From NCBI RefSeq assembly GCF_000166135.1, contig NC_014666.1, positions 5,518,001-5,582,000 of the forward strand: a DNA stretch of 64,000 nucleotides, given 5' to 3'. A program made the translations under genes and the position numbers. The notes under the pieces are model-generated. The model was not told the origin of the DNA and did no database searches. It worked only from the letters and a program-made list of their open reading frames with translations. Every line of letters begins with the position of its first letter. The stretch's first letter is position 1. Shown piece by piece: positions 38,001 to 49,231 of the stretch. The stretch is from Pseudofrankia inefficax. GTDB taxonomy: Bacteria > Actinomycetota > Actinomycetes > Frankiales > Frankiaceae.

Positions 38001-41000
38001 GTGGGCTGCCCGCCGGCCGGGGCCAGCAGGGTCGGCCCCTCCAGGCCGGACAGCTCGTCCCGCCAGGCCGCCCTGGCCGCCTCCCGGTCCTGGGCCAGCA
38101 GCCAGCGCAGGTAGTCGGCGTAGGGGCGGACGGCCGGCAGACCCGCGTCCGCCGGGTCGCCCGGCGCACCGGCCAGCGCGAAGAGCTCCTGCAGCAACAG
38201 CGGCAGCGACCAGCCGTCGAGGATGACGTGGTGGGCGCAGACCGCCAGCCGGGCGCTGTCGGGCCCGGTGCGGATCCACAGGAAACGCAGCAGCGGCGGC
38301 GTCGTGAGGTCGAACGGCGCGGCCCGGTCGGCCGTGACCAGCCGGTCCGCCTCCGCCGCCCGCTCGCCCGCCGGCCAGGCGGACAGGTCCACGACCGTCC
38401 ACTCGGGCTCGGCCTTGGCCAGGATCGCCTGGGCCGGCGCGGCGCCGTCGGACAGGACGGCGGCCCGCAGCACGGCGTGCCGGTCGACCAGGACCCGCGA
38501 GGCCGCGCGCAGGCGGTCGACGTCGAGCTCGCCCCGCAGATCGAGGACGAACTGGATCACGTAGACGTCGGCGGTGTCGTCGCCGTCGACGAGGCGCTGG
38601 AACAGCAGCCCCGACTGCGACGGCGACAACGGCCACACCTCGGTCAGCGCAGGCAGCCGGGAGCGCCAGCGGTCCAGGTCGGCCGGGTCGACCGGCGCCA
38701 GGTCCGGGAGCTCCGGCCCGTCGGCCCGCGCGGTCGCTGCCGCGGCCAGGCCGGCGACGGTCGCGGTGTCGAACAGGTCGGCCAGCCCGACGGTCACCCC
38801 GGCGGCGGCCGCCCGGGTCACGACCGCGAAGGCCAGGATGCTGTCGCCGCCGTGGTGAAAGAACGAGTCGTCGACCCCGATGCCCGGCTGGCCGAGGACC
38901 GCGGCGAAGACGTCGCGCAGCACCGTCTCCGCGTGGGTCGCCGGCGCCCGGCCGGGCTCGGCCGCCGCGCCGAAGTCGGGCGCGGGCAACGCGTGGCGGT
39001 CGAGCTTGCCGGCGGGGGTCGTCGGCAGGGCGGGCAGTGTCACGAACGCCGCCGGCACCATGTAGCCGGGCAGGACCGCCGCCGCGTGCGCGCGCAGCTG
39101 ATCCGCGAGCGGCGCGGCCGGGGCGTCGGCAAGGTCGGTCGCCGGGACCACGTAGGCCACGATCGTGCGGCCCGCCGGCTCGCCGTCCCGGACGACGACG
39201 GCGCAGCGCGCGACAGCCGGGTGGCGCTGGAGGACAGCCTCGATCTCGCCCAGCTCGATCCGGAAACCGCGGACCTTGACCTGGTCGTCCGAGCGGCCGG
39301 ACACGACCAGCTCGCCGGCCGTGGTCCAGCGGGCCAGGTCACCGGTGCGGTACATCCGCTCGCCGGTCGCGAAGGGGCTCGCGACGAAGCGGGCGGCGGT
39401 CAGCCCCGGCCGGGCCAGATAGCCGTGCGCGACGGCGGTGCCGGCCAGGTAGAGCTCGCCGACGACACCGGGCGGCACCGGCATGAGCGCGCCGTCCAGC
39501 ACGTAGGCCTGGGCGTTGCGCAGCGGCCGCCCGATGGTCGGTCCGGCGACATTGGGCGCAGGAGCGGCGCCGGCGACATTGGGCGCAGGAGCGGCGGCGA
39601 CATTGGGCGCAGGAGCGGCGCCGGCCCCGTCGGCCTCGCGGACCTGGCCCGTCGTCACCCAGACTGTGGCCTCGGTCGGGCCGTAGACGTTGGTCAGGCT
39701 CTCCGCGCGGGCGGCGAGCTCCCGGGCGACGTCGGCCGTCAACGGCTCGCCGCCGGCCAGGACCCGCACCCCCGGATAGGTCCCGGTGCCGGCGGCCAGG
39801 ATGGACCGCCAGCGGGACGGAGTCGTCTGGGCGACCGTGACCGCGCCCGAGCCCAGCAGCCAGGCCAGCTGCGCGGGGTCGCGGACCGCGTCGCCGTCGA
39901 CCAGCCGGATCGAGGCGCCGACCGTCAGCGGCGCGAGCAGCTCCACCGTGCTGATGTCGAAGCCCAGCGTCGTCATGGCCAGCACCCGGTCGTCCGGCCC
40001 GATCCCGACCGCCGCCGTGAACGAGGCCAGGAACTCGGTCAGCGACCGGTGGCCGACCAGGACACCCTTCGGCTGGCCGGTCGAGCCCGACGTGTAGATC
40101 AGGTACACGGGGCTGTCAGGGGCGATCCGCGGAGGCCACGGCCCCGCGGCTCGCGCGGGATCGGGCTCGGACTCGGGATCGGGATCGGGATCGGGCTGGT
40201 CGACGAGCACGAGCCTGGTGCCCGGCGAGACCGGCAGCCGGGGGGCGAGCGCCGCCGTGGTCACCAGGACGGTCGGCGCGGCGTCCTCGATCATGAAGGC
40301 GATCCGGGCGTCCGGGTAGTCCGGGTCGATCGGGAGGTACGCGGCGCCGGCCAGGCCGGTGCCGGCCAGCGCCACGACCAGGTCGGCCGCGCGGGGCAGG
40401 GCGATCCCGACGATCGAGCCCGGCCCGGCGCCCAGGCCGGCGAGCCGGCGCCCGAAGGCGTCGGCCGCGGTGGACAGCTCGCCGTAGGTCAGGGTCCGCG
40501 CGGCCGTGACCAGCGCGGTGCGGTCCGGGTCGCGCTCGGCCCAGGCGGCGAACCGCGCGGCCCACGGCTCGCTCGGCAGCGGCTCCGCGAAGCCAGCGGG
40601 GCTGGCTGGGTCGTTTGGGCTGGCTGGGTCGTTCCAGGTGGTCACGACCTGGTGGCGCTCGGCCGGGGCGAGCAGGTCGATCCGGCCGAGCGGCGCGTCC
40701 GGCTCGGTCAGCGCCGCGACCAGCAGCCGCTCCAGCCGCGGGCCGACGGAGCGGGCGAAACCCGCCGACACCGCGCCGGGCTGGTAGGTCGTCTCCAGCT
40801 CCAGCGGGCCGGCGGCGTCCTCGCCGCCCAGCTCGGCGACGACCATCAGCGGGGTCTGGGCCGTGCCGTTGTGCAGCGGCCGGCGCTCGCCGCGCAGGTC
40901 CCGGCCGGCACCGCGCAGGCCGGCGGCCGCCGGCGCGCGGACGGCGAACATCGTGGTGAACAGGCTGGAGACGCCGTCGGCTCGGTCCGGGTTGAGCGCG

Positions 41001-42136
41001 CGGACGACGTCGGCCAGGTCGGCGTCGGCGTGCGCGAACGCGCCCAGGCAGACCGCGCGGGTCCGCTCGACCAGCTCGGTGAAGCTGTCGCCGGGCGCCA
41101 CCGCCAGCCGCAGGCAGACGGTGTTGCCGAAGTAGCCGATGACCCCCTCGGTCGCCGCCGCGTCCCGGTTGACGACGGGCGAGCCGACCGTGACGTCGGT
41201 CGCGCCGGTGACCCGGTGGACCAGCGCCGCGTAGGCCGCGAGCAGCACCATGAACGGCGTCGCGCCCTGGCTGGCGGCGAACGCCCGGACCGTCCCGACC
41301 AGGTCGGCTGGCGCGTGGTGGACGACCTGGCGGCCCGCGTCACGCCCGTCGGGCCCGTCGAGCTGGCGGTCGTCGGGGGTCGGCCGGGGAAGCCGCACCG
41401 CCTCGGCCAACGGGAGCAGCTGGTGACGCCAGTAGGCGAGGCCCCGCGCCTCGGCGGGCGGGTCGGTCACCGCTGCCGCGTCGAGGAACGAGACCGTGGC
41501 GCCGGGCTCGGCCCGGCCGTCGTACGCGGCCAGCAGGTCCGCGAAGAAGACGTCCCACGAGGCGTCGTCCCAGGCGATGTGGTGGGCGGCCAGCGCGAGC
41601 GTGTGTCGGTCCGGGCCGTGACGCAGCACGGTGACCCGCAGCGGGGACTCGGCGGTGAGGTCGAACGGGCGCCGGGCCGCGCGCAGCGCGATCTCCCGCG
41701 TCCGGCCGTCCCGCGCGCCGGCGCCGCTCTTGCGCCCAATGTCGCCGGCGGGCTCGGTCGAGAGGTCGACGCTGAGCCAGGCCGGCTCGACGTCGTCCCG
41801 GATGACCTGCTCCAGCCCGCCGTCCGGGGTGGCGCGGTAGGTCGTGCGGAGGATCTCGTGGCGCCGGGCGACGGCCAGCAGCGCGCGGCGCAGCGCCGGC
41901 ACGTCGAGCGGGCCGGTCAGCTCGAACGCGGCCGAGATCGTGTAGGCCGCGCTGTCGGGGTCGAGCCGGGTCAGGAACCACATCCGGCGCTGCGCCGGGC
42001 TGACGGGGTACCCGCGGCCGGGCTCCCGGCGCGGCCGGGGCCCGGCCGAGGCCGCCGGCTCGCGCGTCAGGCGCTCCGCCGCCAGCCGGCGGCGGAGCAG
42101 CTCACGCTTGCGCTGCGCGGAGTCGGGACTCGCCAC
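23039..42136 (-). CDS. Giant siderophore NRPS, five modules: C-A-T, C-A-T-E, C-A(nMT)-T, C-A-T, C-T-E
   Basis: 6365 residues. Module 1: C (HHIAWDD near residue 186), A core near 684 with code DIVQLGVVWK (Gly), T near 1096. Module 2: C (HHVILDG near 1303), A near 1774 with DFWNIGMVHK (Thr), T near 2174, E (HHLVVDG near 2389). Module 3: C lacking the HHxxxDG His pair (QVLLWDG near 2880), A near 3364 with DMENMGLINK (N5-hydroxyornithine), an N-methyltransferase inserted in the A domain (VLEIGVGTG near 3740), T near 4160. Module 4: C (HHIATDE near 4349), A near 4832 with DGEDLGLVDK (unassigned, acidic pocket), T near 5220. Module 5: C (HHIAADE near 5412), no A domain, T near 5791, terminal E (HHALIDG near 6035). 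There is no thioesterase. Codes were read by eye. It should accept a salicyl-heterocycle from the 43903-48924 protein. The A1 domain and others carry short repeat-derived inserts (APAPNVA). Confidence 0.93.
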   Translation of the reverse strand: MASPDSAQRKRELLRRRLAAERLTREPAASAGPRPRREPGRGYPVSPAQRRMWFLTRLDPDSAAYTISAAFELTGPLDVPALRRALLAVARRHEILRTTYRATPDGGLEQVIRDDVEPAWLSVDLSTEPAGDIGRKSGAGARDGRTREIALRAARRPFDLTAESPLRVTVLRHGPDRHTLALAAHHIAWDDASWDVFFADLLAAYDGRAEPGATVSFLDAAAVTDPPAEARGLAYWRHQLLPLAEAVRLPRPTPDDRQLDGPDGRDAGRQVVHHAPADLVGTVRAFAASQGATPFMVLLAAYAALVHRVTGATDVTVGSPVVNRDAAATEGVIGYFGNTVCLRLAVAPGDSFTELVERTRAVCLGAFAHADADLADVVRALNPDRADGVSSLFTTMFAVRAPAAAGLRGAGRDLRGERRPLHNGTAQTPLMVVAELGGEDAAGPLELETTYQPGAVSAGFARSVGPRLERLLVAALTEPDAPLGRIDLLAPAERHQVVTTWNDPASPNDPASPAGFAEPLPSEPWAARFAAWAERDPDRTALVTAARTLTYGELSTAADAFGRRLAGLGAGPGSIVGIALPRAADLVVALAGTGLAGAAYLPIDPDYPDARIAFMIEDAAPTVLVTTAALAPRLPVSPGTRLVLVDQPDPDPDPESEPDPARAAGPWPPRIAPDSPVYLIYTSGSTGQPKGVLVGHRSLTEFLASFTAAVGIGPDDRVLAMTTLGFDISTVELLAPLTVGASIRLVDGDAVRDPAQLAWLLGSGAVTVAQTTPSRWRSILAAGTGTYPGVRVLAGGEPLTADVARELAARAESLTNVYGPTEATVWVTTGQVREADGAGAAPAPNVAAAPAPNVAGAAPAPNVAGPTIGRPLRNAQAYVLDGALMPVPPGVVGELYLAGTAVAHGYLARPGLTAARFVASPFATGERMYRTGDLARWTTAGELVVSGRSDDQVKVRGFRIELGEIEAVLQRHPAVARCAVVVRDGEPAGRTIVAYVVPATDLADAPAAPLADQLRAHAAAVLPGYMVPAAFVTLPALPTTPAGKLDRHALPAPDFGAAAEPGRAPATHAETVLRDVFAAVLGQPGIGVDDSFFHHGGDSILAFAVVTRAAAAGVTVGLADLFDTATVAGLAAAATARADGPELPDLAPVDPADLDRWRSRLPALTEVWPLSPSQSGLLFQRLVDGDDTADVYVIQFVLDLRGELDVDRLRAASRVLVDRHAVLRAAVLSDGAAPAQAILAKAEPEWTVVDLSAWPAGERAAEADRLVTADRAAPFDLTTPPLLRFLWIRTGPDSARLAVCAHHVILDGWSLPLLLQELFALAGAPGDPADAGLPAVRPYADYLRWLLAQDREAARAAWRDELSGLEGPTLLAPAGGQPTGGPAAVIEREADPELTARLATLGRERGLTLSTILRAAYAVLLARAVGRDDVVFGVATAGRPPELPGADAMIGLFVTTVPVRAAVSAERTFADLLADPRVAQGRMFTHQHLGLAEIQSAAGRGELFDSLLVLESYPFETATLLPPGGPRLDAVDGHDATHYALTVRVIPGERLRLTFGYQRGVLDDATVVGLADRLLALLAGIATDPDRPIGAVAALPPAERALAAHTPAPATGVADATLPDLFEAQAARTPGSVALRWRDTDLTYAELDARANRLARLLRQRGVGPESIVAVALPRSSDLVVSLLAVQKAGGAYLPVDPAYPADRIAFMLRDAAPVCALTTAATRAALPARTGVPLIALDDPLVEAALAEQSPAGLDPAGRARPDNLAYVIYTSGSTGRPKGALVAHRNVVRLFADSQEHFHFGAADVWTLFHSVSFDFSVWELWGPLLHGGRLVVVDHEVTRAPERFLDLLRRESVTVLNQTPSAFGALLEADRDAEGRDPGRRSLALRLVIFGGEALDVSRLSPWYERHPDDAPVLVNMYGITETTVHVTYLRLDRASAAAGRRGVIGDPLPGLRARILDRHLTPVPPGVPGEVYVSGGQLARGYLGRPGLTAARFVADPYGAPGDRLYRTGDLARLGPDGQLEYLGRADDQVKIRGFRIEPGEIEAVLAADPAVERAVVLAREDDAGRRRLIAYAVRRAGQHVDGPALRARAAAALPDFMVPAAVVVLDALPLTDNGKLDRAALPAPDLAAASTSGRLGGTDLERTLGTVFAAVLGLDRVGADDDFVALGGDSIIAIQLVNKARREGVRLTPREVFVQRTPAALAALVASRETTPAIAPEPGPASPAARPALAVAPAGGDVDLAATGLLTPPPIVARLAEWGGEIRRFNQAFLVRTPAGADEAALRAALRALVAHHDALRARLLRPAPGVWLLQIDPAAADPATTSPELLTRIEVAGLDPAALRAVIATASDTAADGLDPDAGSMVRAVWLDAGPTEPGRLVIVIHHLVVDGVSWRILLADLETAYTAARAGRTPELEPVGTSLRAFSQAIAEHATAPARLAELTHWLATLAPGARPFPAPPATLGAKAAPAPVAAPDGSPLGPAALGALADTGRLVVELPAAATAALLTAVPAATNAEVTDVLLTGLRLALAAGEPGELLVDLERHGRDETTPGLDLARTVGWFTSIAPVRLPAARPDARATLADVAARLRAVPDAGIGFGPLRYANPLAGPALARAGQPQVLFNYLGRFGADRRADWGPAEEFDALAATADPGLGVGYPLTVDTVSVETADGPVLRATFTYLTTVLDEQLAGQLAAGFRDALLELAALAPAPVTGSAELVTLTPAETERIARAFPAPVEDVWPLSPLQEGLYFHSALDQTSDAYTAQFWFDFDHRLDADRLRRACLAFMAATPTLRAGFLSDGLPQPVQVIARELPAPVEEIDLSGLAEADRLAEADRITAADRARPFDVTRPPLFRLTLIHLAPGRDRLVVNRQVLLWDGWSGALVVEGLLDRYAAEGDPAAVEERPGGSYRDYLAWLRERDTAAAGQAWRSALAGLEGPTLVVPAARGLAPVAPVRITAELPEATATAARAASRAHGVTLNTIFNTALALVLAGATGADDVVFGTTVAGRPTELDGIDEVVGLFLNTVPVRVRLDPRETVGELLDRVAGQRLDLLDHEYLGLGEIQRASGHPALFDTLYVLQNFIDEVANEQTTARHGIVGGDSLDHTHYPLTFVLFPGARITVRLEYRADVVTPELAEGLFARLLAMVDTLSGGLDARVGSLDALLPAERSRLERDAAAPARPIGTATVADLLADRAGGELRDVVGLVLGAERLTYGELDARVNQLARLLIARGAGPETVVALGLGRTVDMVVALFAVLRTGAAYLPLELDHPPARLLEMVADARAALLVTSRVPGRYLAGGSDEAGDQPWLVLDDDAVAAELAAAPSGALSDAELGTFARDRADRLDHPAYVIYTSGSTGRPKGVVTPYRGLTNMWLNHRDEIFEPTVAAARRRLRIAHTVSFAFDMSWEELLWLVEGHEVHICDEDLRRDAEGLVAYCDRHRVDVVNVTPTYAAHLFEAGLLDTDDHRHRPALVMLGGEAVPDSVWNRLRDTDGTSGYNLYGPTEYTINTLGAATTDSRTPTVGRPIRNTRVYVLDRWLRPVPDGAAGELYIAGDGLARGYLDRFGLTATRFVADPIRPGERMYRTGDLVVRRAVDGNLDFLGRTDDQVKIRGHRIELGEVTAALDAHEAVSQSAVIAAPDPATPGSSRLVAYVVPAERSAADRAATEDDQVGEWRQIYSDEYEQIPAAVLVEDFAGWDSSYDGQPIPVEHMREWRAATLDRVRALAPRRVLEIGVGTGLLLGPLAPDCEAYWGTDFAAPVLAKLRAELAGDPDRFGRVELRHQPAHVTDGLPTSFFDTIILNSVIQYFPSAGYLTSVLRRALDLLALGGSLFVGDVRDLGRLRVFHRAVELARAASPDEARPDEARLRAAVDRRVLLEKELVVAPAFFAGLAGDADLEVSVRVKRGRLRNELTRHRYDVVLRRPDPAADAPAAGEDLLSLTWGADAADLAAFERLVGARRPATVRLTGIPDARIADELRAADQAPAELVAVEPDDVYALADALGYQAALAPRADEPGLLDALLVRGSGPAALPVTRPASGPAARPAAGTARTNDPTAARAAAALVGRLRSDLGAVLPDYLVPSAFVPLPAIPRNANGKLDVAALPPAEPVAASSGRPPATALERALAEVFADVLGLPAVGADDDFFALGGHSLLATRVVSRARAALEVDLAIRDLFDAPTVEALAAKLASRTQTAPRRPPLVAGERPERIPLSPAQRRLWLVDRLAGGTDAYNYPLAFRTSGRLDVTALRAAVTDLVGRHESLRTLIAVADGEPYQRILDPAAARPRLDVVDCAPDEVTARITRAAAEPFDLAAEVPLRLQVLRGPDDDALLVVLHHIATDEWSDRPFLLDLDTAYAARLAGHAPGWAPLPVQYADYALWQQALLADEEAAGSLAARQRAFWLEALRGLPARIPLPLDRPRPAVRDGASGRVVRVLPGPVATGLRALCAETGTSMSMLAHAALATLLHRLGSGDDIPIGVPIAGRADAALERLVGFFVNTLVIRSDLAGDPTFRDLLGRTRQTDLAAFDHQDLPFEDVVAAVNPRRDPGVNPLFQVMAGYHHLADDDRDLLGGPVTFLNPEVGTAKFDLDVTFVDRAARNEITVLVEFATDVIEPVGGTRLADRLLRLLAEIVRDPDVPVGRLEIVDEPERAAALRAAAGPVRALPAVGGATVPDLLARAVAAYPDRVALVTGRGRTTFARLADEVARIAGLVRRLAAGPEAVVALALPRAHMVPAIFGVLAAGASYLPIDVEQPADRLAFLLGDAAPAAVLTTRDLAGRLPAVPTPVHALDDPAPGDLAPPGPARAGLDPDAAASVIYTSGSTGVPKAVVGTHRGLVNLFASHLVDLIEPAERAPGPDRGAQRVLHAASFSFDGSWEPLLWLLAGHETHVVDESVARDAAALVGYVERTRVDVLDLTPTYLQELLNHGFLRPEGHRPGVLLVGGEATPPPLWDRLRALPGMVVHDLYGPTEYSVDAYGWHSEGWAAPLANTRAYLLDGALAPVPDGVAGELYLSGPGLARGYQRRAGLTAARFVADPFGAPGERMYRTGDLARRRPDGSLTFLGRADDQVKVRGFRVELEEIERVLETVPGVASAAVWFRPDAPPALQLVAYLVPTALGTPDPAAAARAQVTRVLPAHMVPQAFVTLDRLPRTVNGKLDRRALPEPSAPVPAAGRRLRDTREELLAERFAAVLGVERVGADDDFFALGGHSLLVMRLCAAVRSTFGLEITPRAVFEDPTVARLARRLDQAAGARPAVGRRPRPVNPPLSYAQRRLWVVGQVEGPSPTYNIPITWRLTGPLDLAALRAAVSDVVARHEALRTVFPAPGGEPVQWILDPTDTEIPFDLVDWAAGGEPAPGDPALADVLAGAAAYAFDLEREAPIRVTVVRCSPRLHLVQFLIHHIAADEGSDRPLARDLSIAYQARAAGLTPDWAPLPVQYVDYSLWQRELLGDEAVVTSPAARSRAFWAEALAGLPAELALPTDRPRPAEPSHSGGVVEAALDADVVAALRAVARAGNASLFMVLRAAVATLLHRLGAGEDIPIGSPVAGRVDEALDDLVGFFLNTLVLRTDLSGDPSFGELVRRVRAGDLAAFDHQDLPFDRVVDAVNPPRLLGRHPLFQVMIVYLAASDTVDELALEAVSARPEPVRRASAKFDLSFDFVERPGADGGMTLGVAYSDDLFDRSTAEGLAQLLRHVLVAVAADPSAPLSTLRTPDVGLDLLARREAPSRRGPVPPAAEPPAPVAARPPASEIEAALVAAFATVLGVEDVGVDDDFFTLGGDSIVAMRLVNRIRAAGLTVTPRLLFAHRTPATLATVVRHRAGSPPAAGGGTTRRPAAGPAAAEPAEGSEPSGGSVPAGVVVVPPTPALLAARARVTGPGGATFASFSSPVLLRTPAGLDLATLTAAVATVVDHHDVLRGRLVRSDQPGQLPAGAATSGADGGPAWSLVIAPPGGVDVRSWVRRVDVTDLAADDGFGGARGRALVQGLAATANAELDPDSGQTIRAVWLDAGPARPGRLLLIIHHALIDGVSWSIVLDDLAAAGGALAVGKRPELAPVPVSFAGWANSLDAQARAPLADERLPFWLDLLGRATPAPWASSGQPGSDQPAEAEPVTVTLPPARATALLSTVPAAFGVGVDELLLAALSLAVAEQTGPGPAGTLVAVQAHGRQEHVVDDQDLSRTVGWLAEIFPFLLEHPAEDAAGPGDRSLDATVARVHALMAEIPDGGTDYSMLRFLNPRTAPLLATAPAPTVYLNYVGRLTRGETADWAVADEDDELFADWNSDQPDPFALSVIVRVVDGPAGPELTARWTSGPDGPAGPVVAALATGWLGALDALAARATRLGSPEPAAAGHS
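34719..34747. repeat. About 27-bp interspersed repeat inside NRPS
   Basis: GGCGCCGCTTTTGCGCCCAA followed by TGTCGCGGGC is one copy of a short element whose consensus also occurs at 41719-41748 (same orientation) and three times at 39544-39622 (opposite orientation). It lies in frame in the linker before the E domain of module 2, where it encodes [13 protein letters not shown]. Confidence 0.65.
39544..39622. repeat. Three tandem copies of the 27-bp repeat in A1
   Basis: The unit GCGACATTGGGCGCAGGAGC occurs at about 39546, 39574 and 39598. On the coding strand it gives APAPNVA three times, placed between the A5 and A6 core motifs of the Gly-activating domain, a surface-loop position. The frame is kept. 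Confidence 0.8.
41719..41748. repeat. 27-bp interspersed repeat in C1
   Basis: GGCGCCGCTCTTGCGCCCAA followed by TGTCGCCGG, in the first condensation domain. On the coding strand it encodes DIGRKSGAG, an insert that does not look like native C-domain sequence. It is in the same orientation as the 34719 copy. Confidence 0.65.
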
Positions 42137-42238
42137 GATGTTCGTCCTTCCGGTGGTGCTGCCCGGGATGAGGGCGTCGACGGGTGAGGCGGGCGCGCGA
42201 GGCGCGAAACAGGCCTGGTGTGAGGGCGGTGGCCGGCG

Positions 42239-43906
42239 CTAGCCGAGGCGGCGCCGCAGCTCCCGCTTGTCGATCTTTCCGACGGGGGTGAGCGGCAGCG
42301 CGTCGAGCACCGTCAGCAGGTCGGGGAGCATGAAGCGGGCGAGCCCCCGCTCGCGCAGAAAGGCCTTGACCGCCTTGAGGGTCGGCGCCGCCCCGGGGAC
42401 CGGGACGATCACCGCGCGGACGCTCTCGCCGACCTGCTCGTCGGGCGCGGCGATGACGGCGGCCTGGGCGATCGACGGGTGCGCGAGCAGGTGCTCCTCG
42501 AGCTCTGTCGCGGAGACGTTCTCGCCGCCGCGGTTGACGACGTCCTTGATGCGCCCCTCGACGACCAGGTTGCCGCTCGGGGTGAGCCGGACGAGGTCGC
42601 CGCTGCGGTAGAAGCCGTCCGGGGAGAAGGCCGTGGCGTTGTGCTCGGCGGCCCGGTAGTAGCCGCGGATCGTGTAGGGGCCGCGGGCCCACAGCTCGCC
42701 GACGGCCCCGGCCGGCACGTCGGCGCCGTCGGGGCCGACGACCCGGATCTCGTCGGCGGCGGCGAGCGGCCGTCCCTGGGTGGTGAAGGCCAGCTCGTCG
42801 TCCTCGTCGAGGCGGGTGTAGTTCAGCAGCCCCTCGGCCATGCCGAAGACCTGCTGGACCTGGGCGCCCAACGCCCGCGGGATGCGCCGGGCCAGCTCGG
42901 CGTCGAGCCGGGCGCCGCCGACCTGCAGCAGGCGCAGGCTCGACGTGTCGGGCCGCTCCCACTCGGCGGCGTCGACCCAGATCCGGGCGAGCGCCGGCAC
43001 CAGGGCCGTCACCGTCACCCGTTCGCCGCCGATCAGGCCGAAGGCGGTCTCCGGGCTCGGCGAGGCAGCCAGGACCACGGTCGCGCCGACGCCGAGCGCC
43101 CCCAGGATCCCCGGGCAGGCCAACGGGAAGTTGTGCGCGGCTGGCAGCGCGACCAGGTAGGTGTCCGCGGCGGTCAGCCCGCACAGCCGGGCGCTGGCCT
43201 CGGCGTTGTAGCCGTAGTCCCAGTGGGTGCGCGGGATCAGCTTGGGCTTGCCGGTGGTGCCGCCCGAGATGAGCAGCACCGCGACGCCGGCCGGGTCTGG
43301 CGCCGCCGGCACCGGCCGCGCCGTGCCGTCGGCCCGGGCGGCCGCTCCCGCCGCGGCCAGCGCCTCCAGGCTGGTGAACGGGCCCGGAGCCCCGGCCACC
43401 AGCACCTGGCGGACGGACGGGACCGCGGTGACGATCTCCTGGGCCAACACCCGATGGTCGAAGCCCTCGTGCGTATCCGGGATCGCGTAGGCCACCGCGC
43501 CGGACAGCCGGGTCAGGTGCTCGATCTCGACCCGGCGGTGCGCGGGCAGGGTGAGCACCGGGATCGCGCCCAGCCGGCAGAGCGCGAACAGCAGCGTGAC
43601 GAACTCGGCCCGGTTGGGCAGGTGGACCACGACGCGGTCACCGACGGTGAGGCCGGTCCCGGCGAGCCCGGCCGCCAGGTCGTCCGCCGCCCGGTCGAGA
43701 TCCGCGTAGGAGAGCCGGACCGGACCGGCGACGAGGGCGGTGGCGGTGGCGTACCGCTCGGCCCAGCCGCGCAGCCGCTCGCCGAGCGAACCGCCCCGCC
43801 AGTAGCCCTCCGCCACGTAGCGGTCGGCGGCCTCGTCCGGCCAGGGAACCCAGCCCGCCGCCGCGGTCGAGCCGGCAGCGGTCTCGGTGACCAGCGGCGC
43901 GCTCAC
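42239..43906 (-). CDS. Salicyl-AMP ligase (DhbE/EntE/MbtA/YbtE family)
   Basis: 555-residue stand-alone aryl-acid adenylating enzyme. WVPWPDEAADRYVAEGYWRG opens the family signature, LLISGGTTGKPKLIPRTH is the nucleotide-binding core, and AHNFPLACPG is the aryl pocket. The Cys in ACPG is the residue that, in family comparisons, marks salicylate (MbtA, YbtE) rather than 2,3-dihydroxybenzoate (Ser in DhbE). This agrees with the salicylate synthase domain encoded next door. It activates salicylate and loads the aryl carrier domain of the upstream protein. The GTG start at 43906 overlaps that gene's stop (GTGA). A 102-nt gap separates it from the large NRPS. Confidence 0.9.
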   Translation of the reverse strand: MSAPLVTETAAGSTAAAGWVPWPDEAADRYVAEGYWRGGSLGERLRGWAERYATATALVAGPVRLSYADLDRAADDLAAGLAGTGLTVGDRVVVHLPNRAEFVTLLFALCRLGAIPVLTLPAHRRVEIEHLTRLSGAVAYAIPDTHEGFDHRVLAQEIVTAVPSVRQVLVAGAPGPFTSLEALAAAGAAARADGTARPVPAAPDPAGVAVLLISGGTTGKPKLIPRTHWDYGYNAEASARLCGLTAADTYLVALPAAHNFPLACPGILGALGVGATVVLAASPSPETAFGLIGGERVTVTALVPALARIWVDAAEWERPDTSSLRLLQVGGARLDAELARRIPRALGAQVQQVFGMAEGLLNYTRLDEDDELAFTTQGRPLAAADEIRVVGPDGADVPAGAVGELWARGPYTIRGYYRAAEHNATAFSPDGFYRSGDLVRLTPSGNLVVEGRIKDVVNRGGENVSATELEEHLLAHPSIAQAAVIAAPDEQVGESVRAVIVPVPGAAPTLKAVKAFLRERGLARFMLPDLLTVLDALPLTPVGKIDKRELRRRLG

Positions 43907-46900
43907 CGGTCCGTCCCGGCGTCCACGCCGTCGAGCAGCCGGGCCTCGATCTCCTCGTCGGACAGCAACGCGATCTCCAAGGCGATCGAGGCGACGCGGT
44001 CGAGCCGGCCCGGCGTCGTCTCGGCCGCGCGCAGCCGCTCGGCGAGCCCGGCCACCGTTGGAGCCGCGAACAGCGTCCGGACCGTGACCTCGTCGGTGTC
44101 GAGCTCCTCGCGCAGCCGCGCGACGACGGCGGTGGCCAGGACCGAGTCGCCGCCGAGGGCGAAGAACTCGTCGAGGACCCCGCACTCGCCGACGCCCAGC
44201 ACCTCCCGCCAGACCGCGAGGATCACCCGCTCCAGGTCGGAGGCCGGCGGCCGCGAGGCCGGGCGGGGTGCGTCCAGCTCCCGGGCCAGCAGAGCGCCGA
44301 CGGCCTTGCGGTCGATCTTGCCGTTGGCGCTGAGCGGCAGCTCGGCCACGACGACCACCCGGTCGGGGACCATGTGCGGCGGCAGCACCGACCGCAACGC
44401 GGCCCTGATCGCCGCCGCGTCCTCCTGTGGCGGGGCCGCGACGACCGCGCCGAGCGTGGCCGGGCGGCCGTCCGCGCCGGCGGTCAGCGCTGCCACGCCG
44501 GCCCGGATACCGGGCAGCGCCGCCAAGGCGGCCTCGACCTCGCCGAGCTCGACCCGGAAGCCCCTGATCTTGACCTGGTGGTCGCGGCGGCCGAGGAACT
44601 CGACGGTCCCGTCCGGCAGGTAGCGGGCCAGGTCGCCGGTCCGGTACCAGCGCTCGCCGCCGTGGGTGACGAACCGGTCGGCCGTCCGCTCGGGGTCGGC
44701 CCGGTAGCCCCGGGCGACCCCGGCGCCGCCGATCCACAGCTCACCGGCCACGTGGTCGGGGCAGTCCCGGCCCAGCGCGTCGACGACCCGCAGCCGCACG
44801 TTGCGCAGCGGGGTGCCGTACGGGACCGAGCGCCATTCCGGGCGCGCCGCGCCGCCGACGACCTCGCAGATCGTCGAGTGGATGGCGGTCTCGGTCGTGC
44901 CGCCGAGCGCGAGGAACCGGCAGCCGGGCACGGCCTTCGCGAGCCGGGCCGGCAGGTCGACACCGACCTTGTCCCCGCCGAGCAGCACCGCGCGCAGACT
45001 CGTGCCCAGCGGCGCGCCGGTGGCGAGGACCAGATCCAGCACGGCCGGCACGCAGTTGAGGATCGTGACGCCGTGGCCGGCGATCAGGTCGGCCCACCGG
45101 GCCGCCTCCCGCCGGGACTCCTCGTCCACGAGGACCACCGCGCCGCCGGCGGACAGCGGAGCGAACAGGTCGAACACCGACAGGTCGAAGTCGAGCGCGG
45201 AGACGCCCAGCGTCCGGTCCCCCGGGCCGATCCCGAGCCGTTCGACCAGGTCGTCGAGCGTGTTCATCGCGGCCCGGTGCCCGACCTCGACGCCCTTGGG
45301 CTGCCCGGTCGACCCCGAGGTGAACAGGACGTAGGCCGGTTCGTCCAGACGCGCCGGATCGTCGGCCGCCCGCAGGACGAGCCCGGCCACCGGCTCGGTA
45401 GGTGCGCCTGCCAGGGCGTCGTCGAGGCTCAGCGGGGTCACGCCGGCCGGCCAGTCGGAGCCCGGCCGATCGGTGACGACCGTGCGGAAGCCCGCGGTCG
45501 CGACGATCCGTTCGATCCGCGCGGCCGGCTGGTCGACGCCGATCGGCACGTAGGCCGCGCCGGCCGCGAGCACCCCGAGCACGGCGACGACCTGGCCCGG
45601 CCCCTTCGGCAGGCTGACGCCGACCAGGTCGCCCGGCCGGACGCCACGGGCGGCGAGCGTCCCGGCCACGGCCGTGGCCCGCGCGGCCAGCTCGCCGTAG
45701 GACAGCGACCGCCGCCGCGGTCCGGTGCCCGCCTCGTCCCAGCGCAGGGCCGGGGCGTCCGGGCGCTGCGCCGCCGCCGCGAAGAACCCCTCGTGCAGCA
45801 GCCGGGTGGATGCCGGGCCGGCCACCGCGCCGACCCGGCGGCGCACGTCCCGTACCGAGGGGTCGAGCAGCCCGTCGACGGGCTGTTCCCAGACCGTCGT
45901 GTCCGGGAGGCCGGTGGTGTCCGGGCCCGGCTCGGCCAGGCCGCGCACGAGTCGCTCGAACGCGGCGAACATCGCGTCGACGACGCCGGGCGCGAACGTG
46001 CCCTCGCGAATGTCCCAGTTGACCAGCAGCCCGCCGTCGAGCTCGGTGACCTGGGCGTCCAGCAGGACCTGCGGGCCCTGCGAGATGATCCACACCGGCC
46101 GGCCGAACTCCCGGCGCACCGGGGCGTCGAACAGCTCGCCGAGCCCGAGCGCGCTGGTGAACACGACCGGGGCGAGGGCCGGCTCGCCGTGGTGGCGGCC
46201 GAGGTCGCGCAGCACCTCGACGCCGGAGTAGTCGGCGTGGGCGGCGTCAGCGTGCAGCCGGGTCTGGACCCGGCGGGCGCGGTCCACGAAGGGCACCCGG
46301 TCGGTCAGGTCGATCTCCAGCAGCACCGAGCTGGTGAAGTCGCCGACGATCCGGTTGACGTCGGGGTGCAACTGCTCGCGGTCGAACAGCGGGACGTTGA
46401 GGAGGAACCGGGGCTGGGCGCTCCAGCCGCCGAGGACCTCGGCGAACGCGGTCGCGACGGCCATCGCCGGCGTGACGCCGTGCCGGTGCGCGGCCCGGTC
46501 GAGGGCCGCGCGGGCCGACGGCGGCAACCGGAAGTGGCGCCGGGACACCCGCGGCGCCGCGGCCGGGCCGTCGCCGCCAGCAGGATTGTCAGTGGCAGGG
46601 GCGAGCGCGAGCTGGGGCGGGCCGGGTAGTCCGGGCAGCCGGTCGAACCAGGCCCGCCGGGCCCGGGCCGCAGCCTCGCCGCGGGCGGTCCCCCGCTGGC
46701 CGAGGCGGGCGGCCGCGCGCTCGGCGCGGTACCGGCGGTAGCTGTAGGCCGGTGCGGGGGCGACCGTGTCCGGGCGGCCGTACAGGTCGGCCAGGTCGGC
46801 CAGCAGGACGCGGTAGCTGCCCGCGTCGGCGGCGACCATGTCGACGTCGAGGTGCAGGCGGGTCGTCCCGTCCGGGCGCAGGCTCAGCTCGGTGGCGAAC

Positions 46901-48924
46901 ACCTCGCCGCGCTCGATGTCGAGCAGCTGGTGGGACAGCCGGTCGCGGACGGCGGCCAGCCGCTGCTCGGCGGCCTCGTCGTCCAGGTCGCGCAGGTCGT
47001 GCACGGCCAGGCCACGCCAGCCGGCTACCTGCTCGACGACCTGGCCGCCGAGGTCGGTGATCCGGGTCCGCAGCGCCTCGTGCCGCTGGATCAGCCGCTC
47101 GACCGCAGCGGCCAGCCGGGCCGGGTCGACCCCGTCGCCGTCGAACTCGCTGTACAGGTGGGCGGCGACGCCGCCGTAGGACTGCCCGGCGCCGCGCCCG
47201 ATCCAGTAGGCGTGCTGCATGACGGCCAGCGGGAACTCGCCGGCGTCGTCCGGGCCCGCCGCGGTCTCGGCCGGCCCGGCGCTCACCGGGTCGACGCCGG
47301 CCGGCCCGGCCACGGCCTCGGGCGCGGCGGCGGGGCGCCGGGCGGACAGCAGCTTGAACCAGCCGTCCAGGGTCGGGGTCTCGGCCAGCTCGGCGAAGTT
47401 CACCTCGAGGCCGGCCCGGCGCCACTGGCCGATCGCCCGGATCAGCGCGATCGACTCCAGCCCGCGCTCGAACAGGTTGTCGTCGTCGCCGAGCGAGGCC
47501 GGGTCCTCCTCGATCAGCTCGGCGACGGTGCGCCGCAGCGCCTCCAGCTCGTCGCCAGTGCCGGCCACCCCGGCCGGAACGGGCTGGGCCGGGACGAGGA
47601 AACGGCTGACGCTGCGCAGCTTCTCCCGCGTCTCCTCCAGCTCCCGTTCGGGGCGGGACGCGCCGACGATGCCGGCGCCGGCCCGCAGCCAGGTCTGGCC
47701 GTCTCGCTGGAAGACGGTCCGCAGGACGAGGGCGGCGTCCAGCGCGCCGTCGGCGGTGGCGCTGATCACGGCGCCGCTGTAGAGGCCTCGCGGCCGCGAC
47801 TCGTAGCGCCGGATCGCCGCGCAGGCGAGGTCCTTCGGCACGCCCGTCGCGGTGATCGACGGGAAGACGGCGGCCAGGGCGTCCCAGGCGTCCCGCCCGG
47901 GAATGAGCCGGCCGCTGACCCGCGAGGCCAGATGCTGGACGCTGCCCCGCTCCAGCACGTTCATGAACTCGTCCACGACCAGGGTGCCCGGCGCGCACAG
48001 CGGCCGCAGCTCCTCCTGGGCCGCCTGCACCGAGACCGCGTGCTCGTAGATCTCCTTCGGGTCGCGCAGCAGCGCCTCGCGCCGCCCGCGGTCGCCGGCC
48101 GCTCTGTCTGTATCGGTACCGCTGCCGGTGGCCTCGAGCGCCGCGGTGCCGGCGAGCGGCTGGGTGGAGACCTGGCCGGCGGTGTCCACCTCGACGACCA
48201 TCTCCGGGCTGAAGCCGATCGCGCGCAGGCCGTCCAGGTCGAGCAGGAACGAGCGGGCCGGCGTGTTGCCGCGCCGGCCGCGCTCGAAGCTCGCGACCAG
48301 GTCGATCTCGCCGTCGACGGGGACGACCCGGGAGAGGATCACCTTGCGCAGCCGGCCGGCGTGGATGTCCTCGACGGCGCGGGCGACGATCCGCCGGTAC
48401 CCGTCGGCGTCGTACTCCAGGTCGGCCAGCGGCTGGGGCTCGGCCCGCTCGGGGGCGGCCGGGCCGCCGACCAGCTCGGCCAGGACGTCCAGGTCGGCCG
48501 GGTCGACCGCGCGCAGCAGCGCGCCGGTCGCCGACAGCCGCGCCTCGCGGGCCGGGATGACCAGATGGACGAGCGGGTCGGGGCCGACCGGGCCGGTCAG
48601 GCCGAGGGTCCGCGGGCCCAGCTCGAAGCCGGCCCAGCCGCAGGCCCGCCAGTCGGCGACCGGGACGTCGGCCAGCACCCTGGCGAGGACCCGCAGCGGC
48701 TCGTCGTCGACCGGCTCGACCCGCCAGCGTTCCCCCACCCGGTAGCGGATCTCGTCCCAGTGCAGGACGATCTCGGCCAGCGCGCCCGACCCGCAGAGCC
48801 ACTCGCCGTCCCGCTCGTACACGGAGACCGGCCCGGCGGCGCGGCGGGCGAAGGACGCCGCCACCGCGAGCGGATCGCCGCCGAGCGGCACCGTCCGTTC
48901 GCGGTAGACCACCGGGGCCGTCAT
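43903..48924 (-). CDS. Fused salicylate synthase - ArCP - cyclization - A - PCP
   Basis: 1673 residues. About 1-460 is an MbtI/Irp9-type chorismate enzyme giving salicylate ([60 protein letters not shown]). The aryl carrier domain follows (Ser in GLESIALIR near 489). Next is a Cy domain with the DxxxxDxxS motif DMVAADAGS near 695, which forms an oxazoline or thiazoline. The A domain has its core [10 protein letters not shown] near 1203 and by-eye code DLFNLGLIHK, closest to Cys codes (DLFNLSLIWK) but with Gly and His changes, so Ser/Thr is possible. A PCP follows (GGDS near 1588). MbtI and MbtB are normally separate proteins; here they form one chain. The ATG overlaps the mbtH stop (TCAT on the plus strand). 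Confidence 0.9.
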   Translation of the reverse strand: MTAPVVYRERTVPLGGDPLAVAASFARRAAGPVSVYERDGEWLCGSGALAEIVLHWDEIRYRVGERWRVEPVDDEPLRVLARVLADVPVADWRACGWAGFELGPRTLGLTGPVGPDPLVHLVIPAREARLSATGALLRAVDPADLDVLAELVGGPAAPERAEPQPLADLEYDADGYRRIVARAVEDIHAGRLRKVILSRVVPVDGEIDLVASFERGRRGNTPARSFLLDLDGLRAIGFSPEMVVEVDTAGQVSTQPLAGTAALEATGSGTDTDRAAGDRGRREALLRDPKEIYEHAVSVQAAQEELRPLCAPGTLVVDEFMNVLERGSVQHLASRVSGRLIPGRDAWDALAAVFPSITATGVPKDLACAAIRRYESRPRGLYSGAVISATADGALDAALVLRTVFQRDGQTWLRAGAGIVGASRPERELEETREKLRSVSRFLVPAQPVPAGVAGTGDELEALRRTVAELIEEDPASLGDDDNLFERGLESIALIRAIGQWRRAGLEVNFAELAETPTLDGWFKLLSARRPAAAPEAVAGPAGVDPVSAGPAETAAGPDDAGEFPLAVMQHAYWIGRGAGQSYGGVAAHLYSEFDGDGVDPARLAAAVERLIQRHEALRTRITDLGGQVVEQVAGWRGLAVHDLRDLDDEAAEQRLAAVRDRLSHQLLDIERGEVFATELSLRPDGTTRLHLDVDMVAADAGSYRVLLADLADLYGRPDTVAPAPAYSYRRYRAERAAARLGQRGTARGEAAARARRAWFDRLPGLPGPPQLALAPATDNPAGGDGPAAAPRVSRRHFRLPPSARAALDRAAHRHGVTPAMAVATAFAEVLGGWSAQPRFLLNVPLFDREQLHPDVNRIVGDFTSSVLLEIDLTDRVPFVDRARRVQTRLHADAAHADYSGVEVLRDLGRHHGEPALAPVVFTSALGLGELFDAPVRREFGRPVWIISQGPQVLLDAQVTELDGGLLVNWDIREGTFAPGVVDAMFAAFERLVRGLAEPGPDTTGLPDTTVWEQPVDGLLDPSVRDVRRRVGAVAGPASTRLLHEGFFAAAAQRPDAPALRWDEAGTGPRRRSLSYGELAARATAVAGTLAARGVRPGDLVGVSLPKGPGQVVAVLGVLAAGAAYVPIGVDQPAARIERIVATAGFRTVVTDRPGSDWPAGVTPLSLDDALAGAPTEPVAGLVLRAADDPARLDEPAYVLFTSGSTGQPKGVEVGHRAAMNTLDDLVERLGIGPGDRTLGVSALDFDLSVFDLFAPLSAGGAVVLVDEESRREAARWADLIAGHGVTILNCVPAVLDLVLATGAPLGTSLRAVLLGGDKVGVDLPARLAKAVPGCRFLALGGTTETAIHSTICEVVGGAARPEWRSVPYGTPLRNVRLRVVDALGRDCPDHVAGELWIGGAGVARGYRADPERTADRFVTHGGERWYRTGDLARYLPDGTVEFLGRRDHQVKIRGFRVELGEVEAALAALPGIRAGVAALTAGADGRPATLGAVVAAPPQEDAAAIRAALRSVLPPHMVPDRVVVVAELPLSANGKIDRKAVGALLARELDAPRPASRPPASDLERVILAVWREVLGVGECGVLDEFFALGGDSVLATAVVARLREELDTDEVTVRTLFAAPTVAGLAERLRAAETTPGRLDRVASIALEIALLSDEEIEARLLDGVDAGTDR

Positions 48925-49178
48925 CGCGACGCGCCGGAGTCGGCACCGTCGCGGGTGCCCTCCGTGGCGAGCGCCATCCGGGCGATCAGGCTGGCCGGCC
49001 GCAGGTCCGTCCAGTGGGCCTCGACGTACTCCAGGCAGTCCGACCGGCTCGCGGCGCCGTGCGCCGTTGTCCAGCCGGTCGGGACCGGCGCGAACGTCGG
49101 CCACAGCGAGTGTTGGCCCTCGGCGTTGACCAGGACGTAGAAGCTGCCCATTTCGTCGTCGAACGGGTTGGTCGACAT
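48921..49178 (-). CDS. mbtH: MbtH-like NRPS chaperone
   Basis: 85 residues with the complete MbtH signature: [24 protein letters not shown], then GWTTAHG and [10 protein letters not shown]. It binds adenylation domains and is often needed for their folding or activity. It is the first gene of the biosynthetic operon, preceded by AGGAG and by an iron box 54 nt upstream, and its stop overlaps the next start. A second MbtH domain exists as a fusion at 21910-22980. Confidence 0.95.
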   Translation of the reverse strand: MSTNPFDDEMGSFYVLVNAEGQHSLWPTFAPVPTGWTTAHGAASRSDCLEYVEAHWTDLRPASLIARMALATEGTRDGADSGASR

Positions 49179-49231
49179 GAGGTGCCGTCTCCTTGGATCT
49201 CAGCCATCTACTTAGGTCCGCTTCACTTTAG

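Noticed and set aside
39544-39622. Possible CRISPR-like or VNTR array
   Set aside because: Only three units, no spacers of even length, in frame within an A domain, and no cas genes.
35885-42187. A 2100-codon open frame on the plus strand opposite the NRPS
   Set aside because: It is antisense to clear NRPS domains, is rich in Arg/Gly/Asp/Gln as expected for a GC-rich shadow frame, and shows no motifs.
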